Assembly: GCA_937899395.1 (NCBI GenBank)
Contig: CALBPU010000169.1
Span: 13,898-77,897, forward strand
Source of the DNA: an uncultured Fretibacterium sp.
Lineage (GTDB): Bacteria; Synergistota; Synergistia; Synergistales; Aminobacteriaceae
Reading direction: 5' to 3'
DNA: 64,000 bases
Shown piece after piece: positions 35,092-44,200 of this stretch. The position numbers were made by a program, and so were the translations under genes. The notes beneath the pieces are model-generated. The model saw nothing but the letters and a program-made list of their open reading frames with translations, ran no database searches and had not been told where the DNA came from. Positions within the stretch are counted from its first letter, which is position 1; each line of letters opens with the position of its first letter.

Positions 35092-36011
35092 AATAAAATA
35101 TCATCTCTCGTTTGTCCTGCCGCTAACAATGCCATTGCTTGAGGTCCTATGTGGCCAATGACATCATCGCTTTTTCTTTCGGGTTCAATTTTTGTTTCAG
35201 GTTCTAATTTTTGTTCGACTTGTTTAACCTCCTTTTTTTTCGTAACGTTTTTTTTGCGAGGAGGCATTTCGATATTAATATAACCTTGAATTTGTCCCTG
35301 CCATTCGCAAGCTCTGAAAGTTTTTTTGCCTTCAGGAGGTGCGTCAAGCCTTTGCCATTTTCCGCCTTGATTTTCGATTTCCTTAATCCATGTTAGACCG
35401 ACAGCAGCCCACCACGTAATATCATCAACATCGGTTAAATTATTTGTGCAATCTTCTATCGTGAAAATTCCCGGAGATAATTTTTTGAAGGCAATTAATA
35501 TTGCTTCGTCATTATTTTCAAGCCTGACCATAAATTCATCTTTTTCGGGAAGTTCATTAGCATTTAACTGTTCAGGGCCTGAACCAAACATTTTTATCGC
35601 CATATCATTGAGCCTTAACGTCCCTCTCGATGACATCGCAAAAGGCACGGGAGCGTTCCACCATTCAGGATATAAAGGCTGGTCAGGGTTTAACGAAGTT
35701 TCGAGTGAATCTGTAAACGAACCTGTATTTCTGACGTAAAGAGCCGTAACTCTTTCGGGCGAATCGATTTCGTCATAATTAATAGGCTTGAAAACATTTC
35801 GTTCAGCAAGCTGCGGTAAAGTTTTAATCATTGAGTCGGCACAATTTCTTTCAACGATCGAAACTAATTGCCCCTTGCTCAAAATAATAACGTCTCCGAC
35901 TTCGGGAATATACACGGCATATTCTGCTGCTGTCTCAAAGAGTTTACGCAGAAAATATAACAATGTCGATTCGGGAGTTAAAGAATTTGAATTATATTCT
36001 GAAGTATTCAC
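35088..36011 (-). CDS. Unknown soluble protein with basic/acidic tail
   Basis: A 307-residue protein I do not recognise. The first two thirds look globular (AVYIPEVGDVIILSKGQLVS, TALYVRNTGSFTDSLETS, DDITWWAAVGLTWIKEI); residues about 250-285 are a Lys/Glu-rich linker (KKNVTKKKEVKQ, EPETKIEPERK), ending in a short hydrophobic segment AMALLAAGQTRDDILL. No signal peptide. It overlaps ftsY by four bases and DUF4416 by four, so it is probably co-expressed with them. Confidence 0.6.
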   Translation of the reverse strand: MNTSEYNSNSLTPESTLLYFLRKLFETAAEYAVYIPEVGDVIILSKGQLVSIVERNCADSMIKTLPQLAERNVFKPINYDEIDSPERVTALYVRNTGSFTDSLETSLNPDQPLYPEWWNAPVPFAMSSRGTLRLNDMAIKMFGSGPEQLNANELPEKDEFMVRLENNDEAILIAFKKLSPGIFTIEDCTNNLTDVDDITWWAAVGLTWIKEIENQGGKWQRLDAPPEGKKTFRACEWQGQIQGYINIEMPPRKKNVTKKKEVKQVEQKLEPETKIEPERKSDDVIGHIGPQAMALLAAGQTRDDILL

Positions 36012-36943
36012 GAATTTTTCCCTAATTCCGTTTCCATTAAAGCATTAGCAAAATCTTCGGAGCTGAAATTGTTCAAGTCCTCCGCTCCCTCTCCTAAACC
36101 TATAAATCTCACAGGGACTTTAAGTTTTTTTGCAATCGAAATGACCACACCGCCTTTAGCAGTGTTATCGTATTTTGTCATTATGATTGAAGTTACGGGG
36201 ATAATGCTGTTAAAAGTTTCAGCTTGAGCAACGGAATTTTGACCGAGTACAGCGTCAAGCACTAAAATGGTTTCAAGTCTTTCAGCTCCGGCCTCACGCA
36301 ATAAAACTCTGTGAATTTTTTTCAGCTCCTCCATTAAGTTATGTTTATCGTGAAGCCTTCCTGCGGTGTCAACAATCAAAACGTCAGCTCCCGAACTTTC
36401 AGCGGCTTTCCAAGCGTCAAATGAAACTGCTGCGGGATCGCTTCCCTGACCTTGAGCAATAACTCTAACTCCTGAACGTTCACCCCAAATTTTTAACTGT
36501 TCAACTGCTGCTGCTCTGAAAGTATCTGCTGCGGCCATGATAACTTTTTTGCCTTGATTTTTGTACATTGTAGCGAGTTTTCCTGCTGAAGTTGTTTTAC
36601 CGCTTCCGTTTACTCCTATCATCAATAATATTAAGGGCTTTTTTGTTAGGGCAAAACTTTTTCCCATGCCTTCAACGGAATTTAATTCGCTAGTAATTTT
36701 TGACGTAAAAATATTTTTGAGGTCTGAAGGAGTTTTAATATTTTTCTCCTTAACTTCTTTCTTCAGAAACTCTATAATCTCCTCCGTGAAATCCAATCCG
36801 GTGTCGCCTGAGATTAATTGTTCTTCAAGATTATCCCAAAAATCTGAATCAAATGTCTTCGAGGAAAATAATTTTGAAATTCCCCCGCTCCATTTTTCAC
36901 GAACACCTTTTAACCTTTCCTTTAATTTTGCGAACAATGCCAT
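36008..36943 (-). CDS. ftsY: Signal recognition particle receptor FtsY
   Basis: The 311-residue SRP GTPase docks SRP-ribosome complexes at the inner membrane. NG domain: GVNGSGKTTSAGKLA (P loop), AADTFRAAAVEQL, VLIVDTAGRLH and LVLDAVLGQNSVAQAETF. The G4-region reads MTKYDNTAKGG where most FtsY have TKLDGTAKGG. The N-terminal A domain is short, so membrane attachment rests on its first amphipathic helix. It follows the acidic membrane protein by nine bases. Confidence 0.95.
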   Translation of the reverse strand: MALFAKLKERLKGVREKWSGGISKLFSSKTFDSDFWDNLEEQLISGDTGLDFTEEIIEFLKKEVKEKNIKTPSDLKNIFTSKITSELNSVEGMGKSFALTKKPLILLMIGVNGSGKTTSAGKLATMYKNQGKKVIMAAADTFRAAAVEQLKIWGERSGVRVIAQGQGSDPAAVSFDAWKAAESSGADVLIVDTAGRLHDKHNLMEELKKIHRVLLREAGAERLETILVLDAVLGQNSVAQAETFNSIIPVTSIIMTKYDNTAKGGVVISIAKKLKVPVRFIGLGEGAEDLNNFSSEDFANALMETELGKNS

Positions 36944-36952
36944 GATAAATTT

Positions 36953-39367
36953 TTACCTTCCGGGAGTTTTTCTCATGAATATAAATTCATAACCGAGCTG
37001 TCCGGTAATGCTGTCTTGAGTTCTCCTTGAGCCTACGACCTGCCAACCGTCATGACCGCGTTGAGCCATACGTTCAGTCAAATTTGTATCGAAAATAAAA
37101 TCAACTGAATAATCGTACGACGGAGCTGCTTCGATTCCCGGAATTGACTCAAAATTTCCGCTGCCCATATTCATCATAGTTAAAGTCATTTTGTCGTTAA
37201 GCTGCTTCAGTTCCCAAAGTATCATGCCTCCTACAACAGTTAAAGCAATCATTAATAACGGCACTAACCAAGATGATTTGCCTGATGAGTTTTCATTACC
37301 TGATGAAGTTTTTGCGCCGCCTTTTCGTGCAGCTAATTTTTCGCGTATTCCCATAATTTTCTCCTCATTTTTTTCTTCGCCGCCGTTATTTAGATTTTCA
37401 TTTTCATTTTTAACTGGCGGTGTATTTTGTGTTTCTCCGATTTCGATTTCAGGTTCAGGTTCATATTCGGGCATTGAAGCTACAGCGCCTAAATCACCTA
37501 AAGATGAAATATCCCAATCGTCATCATTAATATTTTCGTTATCATTGATATTAATATCGTCATCTAATAAGCTTGTTTCGGCCATGTTATTTTGGTTTGT
37601 TGCCTCCTCAATTTGAATATCGTTATTTTCATTTTCAATTTTAATTTCAGGTTCAATATTTTCCTCTGTTATTTCTGTATTTTCATTTTCATTTACGAAA
37701 GCTTCAAGAGGCTCTGAAATTTCGGGAGCTTCAGGTTCAGGTTCCGGATCAGGTAAAGGGACTTCCTCTTCTTCGATAATATTTTCTTCGATTACAGGCT
37801 CTGAAGTTTCATTGATATTTTCCTCTTTAACCGCTAATAAATCCTCAAAATTATCCGCTTCGGGTTCGATTTCGTCTTCCGTTTTTTCTTCAATTTCAAG
37901 TTCTATTTGAGGTTCAGGAGATTCTGTTTCTTCTTGTTCAGGTTCTTCTGCTTCAGGTTCATAATCAGAATTTGGCATAAGGTCTAGAGTTTCTATAAAT
38001 GGTTCTGGCTCCGAAACTTCACCCTCATATTCTGAAAGATCTAAAGAGATTAAATCATTCTCAAAATCTTGTACAGCATTTTCCTGAGCAGCATCAAGAG
38101 GAGATTCTGACATTGCTTGAGCGATATTAGCTCTTAATTTATCCTCGGCAGATTGTTGAGATGGTTGTGAATTAACATCATTTCCAGTTAAAAAATCATC
38201 AGGGAGTTTATAGAGTTCAGGTGCTTCACGATTTTCAAGAGTCAAAGGGTTACCTGTCATTGCTTCAGCAATATCAGCCATTAATTTATCTTCAGCGGTT
38301 TTTGTAGATTCAGGCATTGTAACTGATACAGGAGCAATTTCGGACTCTGGATCGGGTTCTTCAGGTTTTTGCTCGGTTGTCGGAAAATCGTAATTGACAT
38401 TCAAAACTATCTCATTCTCATCTTGAGCAGGAATTGAATCGTTTTCAATTTCATTATTGTTATCATCTTCATTTTCAATTTCGGCGTTAATAATCGGGAG
38501 TTCATCTTCACCTGAATCTTCCTCAGCGTTAATAACAGGGACATCAGGCAAAAATTCTTCTTCTTCCTGTTCTGATCCCTCTTCAGAAATTAACGGAATG
38601 TCAGGCAGTTCATCAACCTCTTCTAAATTTTCAACGGTCTCTTCAATTTCTTCAAAGTTTTCAATCTCTTCTTCATTATTATCATCATCATCTTCAATTA
38701 AAACAGGTAAAGGCTCTTGAATTTCTTCGGACTGTTGTTCTTCTTCAGGCTGTTCAGCTTCAGGAGGTTCGACTGACTCAACGGATTCTGAAATAATTTC
38801 AGGAGTTTCTATTTCAGGCTCTCGAACTTTTTCAACAGGCTCAATATTTTCAGGCTCATTAACTTCATTAACAACTTCTTCAACAGTATATAATTCATTA
38901 ACAGGCTCTTGAATTTCTTCAGGTTGCAAAACTTCAACAGGCTGTTTAACTTCAGGAGGTTCAACAGGCTCTGGAATAATTTTAGCTTCTTCAGTTTTTT
39001 TGACCTTAACGTTAAGCTCCGGCTCTGATTTTGTTTCGGTCCTTAAAATTTTTTTGACAATATGCGGTTTAAGTTCTTTATGTGAAGTTTTTGGTGATAC
39101 ATAATGCTTTGCAGTTGTATTTTTCACTGCTTCATGTTTTTCTTTCTTAACTTCGGGTGCTTTGAATACATTATCGGAATTTAGGCTTTGCTCTATTCTC
39201 TTCTCAAGATCACCCATAAGAGAATCAACAATAGCTTGACCTATTTCATCAGGCTTCTTACTTTTCCCGATAGGTCTGCGTTTAATTTTTTTAGCTTTCG
39301 TATTTACTGAGAATATATCTCCTTCAATATCTCGTCTTAATTTCTCTTCCGCTGTATTTTCACTCAT
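36953..39367 (-). CDS. Large acidic single-pass membrane protein, function unknown
   Basis: About 804 residues; roughly 630 of them are a Glu/Pro-rich, low-complexity region. A motif recurs three times, near the start (TAEEKLRRDI) and twice in the middle (TAEDKLMADIAEAM, SAEDKLRANIAQAM). A transmembrane segment (WLVPLLMIALTVVGGMILW) precedes a C-terminal domain of about 75 residues containing ERMAQRGHDGWQVVG and YEFIFMRK, which resembles DUF4177-type domains. Start ATG at 39367 is preferred to 39397, because AGAGGG stands too close to the latter. The long acidic arm would be cytoplasmic if the N-terminus is inside. It lies immediately upstream of ftsY; whether it has a role there is unknown. 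Confidence 0.65.
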   Translation of the reverse strand: MSENTAEEKLRRDIEGDIFSVNTKAKKIKRRPIGKSKKPDEIGQAIVDSLMGDLEKRIEQSLNSDNVFKAPEVKKEKHEAVKNTTAKHYVSPKTSHKELKPHIVKKILRTETKSEPELNVKVKKTEEAKIIPEPVEPPEVKQPVEVLQPEEIQEPVNELYTVEEVVNEVNEPENIEPVEKVREPEIETPEIISESVESVEPPEAEQPEEEQQSEEIQEPLPVLIEDDDDNNEEEIENFEEIEETVENLEEVDELPDIPLISEEGSEQEEEEFLPDVPVINAEEDSGEDELPIINAEIENEDDNNNEIENDSIPAQDENEIVLNVNYDFPTTEQKPEEPDPESEIAPVSVTMPESTKTAEDKLMADIAEAMTGNPLTLENREAPELYKLPDDFLTGNDVNSQPSQQSAEDKLRANIAQAMSESPLDAAQENAVQDFENDLISLDLSEYEGEVSEPEPFIETLDLMPNSDYEPEAEEPEQEETESPEPQIELEIEEKTEDEIEPEADNFEDLLAVKEENINETSEPVIEENIIEEEEVPLPDPEPEPEAPEISEPLEAFVNENENTEITEENIEPEIKIENENNDIQIEEATNQNNMAETSLLDDDININDNENINDDDWDISSLGDLGAVASMPEYEPEPEIEIGETQNTPPVKNENENLNNGGEEKNEEKIMGIREKLAARKGGAKTSSGNENSSGKSSWLVPLLMIALTVVGGMILWELKQLNDKMTLTMMNMGSGNFESIPGIEAAPSYDYSVDFIFDTNLTERMAQRGHDGWQVVGSRRTQDSITGQLGYEFIFMRKTPGR

Positions 39368-39426
39368 GTTAATTCTTGTCCGTCCTTCAAAGCACATTAC
39401 CCTCTAATTATAAATCATCATTCCAA

Positions 39427-39466
39427 TAAAAAAAGCCTTCGCATTTATCATACGAAAGCTCTTTTT
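39427..39466 (-). terminator. Bidirectional terminator between tRNA-Glu and the acidic protein gene
   Basis: AGCCTTCG (39434-39441) pairs with CGAAAGCT (39453-39460), flanked by T runs on both strands (minus-strand TTTTTTT after the tRNA; plus CTTTTT). Confidence 0.8.
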
Positions 39467-39474
39467 GATTTTCA

Positions 39475-39550
39475 TGGTAGCCTCAACGAGGTTCGAACTC
39501 GTGTTTTAGCCTTGAGAGGGCTACGACCTGGACCACTAGTCGATGAGGCC
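39475..39550 (-). tRNA. tRNA-Glu(CTC)
   Basis: Cloverleaf: acceptor GGCCTCA/TGAGGCT (one G-U), anticodon stem TAGCC/GGCTA with loop CTCTCAA giving anticodon CTC, and T arm ACGAG/CTCGT with TTCGAAC. CCA is encoded. It reads GAG. Confidence 0.92.
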
Positions 39551-39604
39551 AAACTGCATTGCTAGGAAATACTACCACGAAAAATTTTTTTGTGCAAGTG
39601 TTGA

Positions 39605-40474
39605 TTAATATCTCAAACCGTATGACGGATAATATATTCTTTTATCGCTCAAGTTTTCTTTTTGAGTTTCAAGAGCAATGCGCCCCGCATTACCCATATC
39701 ATGTGCCAACGTTGACGTCAAAACATGTACGGCAAACATCGAACCTATTAAACTGCTTCCGAACATCGGCGAATGATCGCTCACATAAAATTGAAGTTGT
39801 GAATAACTGCACACAGGAGCCGCCGGACTGTCGGTTATTACAGCAACAAATGCTCCTTCTTCCGAAATTTTTTTCACGGCTTCGGCAACTTCTATAACGT
39901 AACTTGGAAGTTCACATACTATTAGCATGTCATTTTTTGTTATGCCTCTTGACTGTTCAATGAGTGAAAGTGAACCGCGCCTCATTAAAACGCTCTTTAA
40001 TCCGAGTTCCGAAAATCTCGTGTAAAGCCATTCCGCAGGCATTGAGGAAATTCCCCAGCCCATACAGTAAATTGCGTTGGAAGATTGTACTGCCTTACAA
40101 AATTTTGAAGTAAGTTCGTTATGCAGCGTTAAATTTCTGTATGTCTCACTTATATTAGCCTGTTCGAGCCTGCAAAGTTCAGAAGCAATATCAGAGCCGT
40201 TTTCAAGCCCTGCATTGACCGATGAAGGCAGCATTTGATCCATTAAATTTTTCTTTAACGTATTTTTCAGATCCGCATAACCTTCAAAACCTAACATTCT
40301 AGCAACACGAACTAATTGCGCTCGTGAAACCGATAGCTTTTGTGCTGTCTCACTGATTGAAGAAAAAGCTATTTCCGACGAGTTGCCTAAAATATATTCA
40401 GCTACTCTTCGTGTTTTATTCGGAAAAAAATTTAATTTTCCCCTTATTCGTTCCTCTAATCGTTGAACGTCCAT
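39605..40474 (-). CDS. MurR/RpiR-family transcriptional regulator
   Basis: The 289-residue regulator has an N-terminal HTH_6 domain (ERIRGKLNFFPNKTRRVAEYI then SISETAQKLSVSRAQLVRVARMLGFEGYADLK, read across residues 7-70) and a C-terminal SIS sugar-phosphate domain (NAIYCMGWGISSMPAEW, DMLIVCELPSYVIEVAEAVKK). The ligand is probably a sugar phosphate or amino-sugar phosphate. No sugar genes are adjacent, so the target is unclear. It follows the OB-fold gene by ten bases. Confidence 0.88.
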   Translation of the reverse strand: MDVQRLEERIRGKLNFFPNKTRRVAEYILGNSSEIAFSSISETAQKLSVSRAQLVRVARMLGFEGYADLKNTLKKNLMDQMLPSSVNAGLENGSDIASELCRLEQANISETYRNLTLHNELTSKFCKAVQSSNAIYCMGWGISSMPAEWLYTRFSELGLKSVLMRRGSLSLIEQSRGITKNDMLIVCELPSYVIEVAEAVKKISEEGAFVAVITDSPAAPVCSYSQLQFYVSDHSPMFGSSLIGSMFAVHVLTSTLAHDMGNAGRIALETQKENLSDKRIYYPSYGLRY

Positions 40475-40484
40475 TTCCCTCTCT

Positions 40485-41048
40485 CTATTCTATCTCTGAA
40501 CATCTGACATAATTTACTCCGCTTCCTCTTGATGAACGCAGAGTGCCTTTAATTTTTACAGGGTCATCGGAATTTTTTTCGGCAAGAATTTTACGCAATT
40601 CTTCATCATAAACTCGAACAACTATAAAATCTCTGCCGCCCGAATTTTCATCACCCTGACGTATCGCAAACCTCATATATTTTCCTGTGCCTGTTTCACC
40701 TTCAGCCTGAGCTTTAACGAGATGTACATTTCCCGAAAGTCTCACTGAATTTTCAAGCTCAAATTTTTCATCAAGCACCTCAACTTCATCAACAGCAAGA
40801 TATAATTCTCCGCTTCCTTTTGACGATTTCAAAACACCTGTAACCTTCACGGGAGTATTTTCGTTAAGAGCCTTCAATTTTTCACAAAGCTCCTTTGAAA
40901 ATGCTCGTGCTGTCAAAAAATCTTTACGTGTCGTTCCGTCAGTCCATAAATTTTCATGACGGATTGAAAACGGAAAGTAAGAATCGTTTTTGTTACGGCT
41001 CAAATGATGCACAAGCCCCGAAACTGTTACAGAATTTTCATAATTCAT
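40485..41048 (-). CDS. Tandem OB-fold (SSB-like) protein
   Basis: The 187-residue protein consists of two similar halves. Half one (about 5-93) has NSVTVSGLVHHLS, FLTARAFSKELCEKL and VKVTGVLKSSKGSGELYL; half two (about 97-187) has NSVRLSGNVHLVK, FIVVRVYDEELRKIL and VKIKGTLRSSRGSGVNYV. Each is a short OB barrel of the SSB/PriB kind, so it probably binds single-stranded nucleic acid. No acidic SSB tail is present. Transcribed with the RpiR-type gene. Confidence 0.7.
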   Translation of the reverse strand: MNYENSVTVSGLVHHLSRNKNDSYFPFSIRHENLWTDGTTRKDFLTARAFSKELCEKLKALNENTPVKVTGVLKSSKGSGELYLAVDEVEVLDEKFELENSVRLSGNVHLVKAQAEGETGTGKYMRFAIRQGDENSGGRDFIVVRVYDEELRKILAEKNSDDPVKIKGTLRSSRGSGVNYVRCSEIE

Positions 41049-41133
41049 TGGCTATCACCTTTACTAAAATTAAAATAAACTTTCGTCCTGATTATTCTAC
41101 TAACAAAAACGAAAAAGTAAAAGCATATTACAA

Positions 41134-41162
41134 TTTGCACTGAAAGAAATTTTTTCTATAAT
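41134..41162 (+). promoter_or_regulatory. Promoter of the alpha-2-macroglobulin gene
   Basis: TTTGCA (41134-41139), 17 bases, TATAAT (41157-41162), about 48 bases before the TTG start. The same gap holds the divergent promoter of the OB-fold gene. Confidence 0.6.
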
Positions 41163-41209
41163 TAACTCAATTAGAATAAATAAATTTTTATGAAAGGAAT
41201 GTATTTTAA

Positions 41210-44200
41210 TTGCATAAGTCTCAAAAAATTTTTTTGCTTTTGTTACTTATAATTTTCTCGCTGGGCATTTCGAGTGCTTGGTCTGCTCAAACTCGCTCTA
41301 ACATGCCTGCGGGGGTTCAGAGTTTTTCACCTACAGGAACAGTGCCTGATAACGTTTCGTTCAGAGTAGTGTTCCGAAATCCTGTCGTGAATAAAAATCA
41401 AATGGGAAAAGTTATTACTCCCGAAAATTCTTTATTCCCGATTGAATTAAACCCTCCTCTTCAGCTTGAAGGGCGTTGGCAAAATGACAGGACTTTCACA
41501 GCGAAATTATTATCACCCCTCAGAAGCGCTACAACCTACACCGCAACTCTCAAAGAAAATTTGAAGGACAGGCGCGGCAATAAAATCGGTTCGGGAAAAT
41601 TTGTTTTTCAAACCGAAGGATTATCTCCGACTGATATTAAAGCCTCAATGGGAAGAGACGGAAACGCTTATTTCAATTTAGGTTTCAACATGAGAATAGA
41701 CCCTGCGAGGTTAAAAGGCTTCATGAGAATTTTGAATGCTCAAGGCCGTGAAATGCCTTACAGTATCAACGGTGCGTTACCTTCTCGAACAATCAGAGTC
41801 GCTGTACCTGTCGAAAAATTTTCATCGCGTCAAAAATTTACCGTTAAAATTGCGGCAGGCTTGAAATCAGGTGAGGGTGATTTAGGAATTGAGAAAGATT
41901 TTTCCGAAACTGTTATTCTTGATCCTGAATTAAATGTTCTGGGATTATATCCTGAAGAAAACGCAATAAGAGCTTCATTTAATTTCGGAATTGATCCTAC
42001 GGCAGCAAAAAGTTTCATTGATATTGAACCGTCAGTTAATAACCCGACATTTGAATCAACTTGGACTGATGAAAGCTTTATGATCCGTACCGATGATTTC
42101 AAACCTCGAAGCAGATTTGTTATAACATTTCGAAAAGGTTTTCCTTCAAAGGGCGGATTAGTTTTGAAAGAGGATTATAAGCAAGCAGTCATTATGCCTG
42201 ATTTAGATTCGGAAGTCAGATTGCCTGCTTCAGGAACATATTTAACTCCTCTTAATAAAGGCTTAATTCCCGTTGAACTTTTGAACGTGAAAAAATTGCA
42301 GCTCGATTTATGGCGCATGTACGAGAACAATATTCCTCATGTCCTTAACGGAGACTATGACAATTTCAAGCGTGATATAGCCAAGAGAGTTTTCACGAAG
42401 GAAATTCCAGTTGACCTTCCTCTCAATGAACGTGTACGAAAAAGTATTCCTCTTGATGAAATTGCAAAAGGTGAACGAGGATTATTTTTGCTGACGGTCA
42501 GAGACAGTGAGAAAGAATGGTGGAACGAAGCCGAACAAATGATTAACCTCAGTGATATGGGAGCGACTGCAAGGCTTTGGGAGGACGCAATATTAATTTG
42601 GGTCAACACTCTTACAACTGCACGAGGAATTTCGGAAGCTAACGTGAAAATTTATTCCGACAAAAAACAATTATTAGCTGAAGGAAGTACAAATAACGGA
42701 GGAGTATTTTATTATGAACTTCCCGAAGGTCAAACATGGCAGTCAGATAATCAACCCGATGTCGCTGTAATATCGAAAACTGAAGAAGGCAATACCGATT
42801 TAACTTACATACAGCTCACGAGAAATTTATTGAACCGTGAAGTTTTTGATACGTCAGGAAGAGAATGGTTAAAGTCGGGGTATGACGCAGCGATTTTTTC
42901 ACCTAGAGATATTTACAGAACAGGAGAAAACGCTTTATTCAAAGCAATAGTCAGAAATTCCAATTTGACAACTCCTGAAGCATTTCCTGTTTTGTTTATA
43001 GTCAGAGACACTTTAGGGAGAAAAGTTAAACAGGAGGCCGTAACTCTTAATGCTAAGGGAAGCGCGGTTGCTGAAGTGAATTTGCCCTCAAATGCTTTAA
43101 CAGGACTTTGGACAGCATCGTTAGCAATTCCCGGCAATGAGGATAAACCTATCGCAGCATATAAATTTCATGTTGAAGATTTTGCGCCGCCTCGTTTGGA
43201 AGTGAAATTAAATTCGTATCGTAAATATCTTGTTCATAACGACACATTGACCGCTGATATTTATGCGAGATGGTTATTCGGAGTTGACGGAGCAGGATTG
43301 AAATTCAAAACTTCATGGACTGCACGTGAAGGTTCATTTACTCCTGAACAGGACAGATGGAAAGGATATTCATTCGGAGATCCTGAAAGACATTTCACAT
43401 TCACTGACGGAGAACTTGAAGAAGCTAATCTTGATAATTTCGGGAACGGCCATGCTAATTTAACACTTGATGAAGATTGGCAGGCTCCGACGATTATTAA
43501 TGTAACTTTGAGAGCTGAAGTTATGGAAGACGGAGGACGTTGGGTATCAAGTTCAATAACGAGGCCGTATTATCCTGCACCTTATCTTTTGGGAATTGCC
43601 CCTGCCGTTGATAATTTCACCGTGAGAAACGACACTGCGTTCAAAGTTGCTGCTGTAACTCCTGATGAAGAACCCGCAAATCCCGGAGAACTTAACGCCG
43701 AACTTTATAAGGTTACATGGAATTACAACATGATAGAAATCGACGGACGTAAACGTTGGCAAAGCAGCGAAGAATTACAGAAGGTTGACGAAAAAACTTT
43801 CACGCTTAAAAACGGACTTGGAGAAATTTCGTTCAAACCTGAAAATTACGGCGCATATCTCGTTAGAGTTTCAGACGGCGATGATAATGCAAGAGCTGTT
43901 TACAGATTTTACGCAACAGATCCCGAATATGCAGGAGGCGGTTCACAGTTAATCGACCGAATCGAAATTTCAACGGAAAAAGAATTTTACAGGCTTGGTG
44001 AAACTGCGAGAATTAAAGTTAAAGTTCCGTTTGAAGGTTTGTTAATGGTAATGGTTGAAAATGCAAAGATGATGCCTCAGACACGAAAAATTCAGAACGT
44101 CAAAGAATCTGAAGTTGTCTTTGAAGTTCCTGTTACTCAGGATTTCAGACCTAATGCTTGGTTCTCGGCATGGCTTATACGGCCTGTAACAGATGAGGAT

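Noticed and set aside
37191..38720. Plus-strand Ser/Phe-rich open frames
   Set aside because: They are the antisense of the Glu-rich coding region of the large acidic protein; the composition follows from that.
39559..39897. Plus-strand 112-codon frame after tRNA-Glu
   Set aside because: It lies antisense to the RpiR-type regulator, whose two domains are clear.
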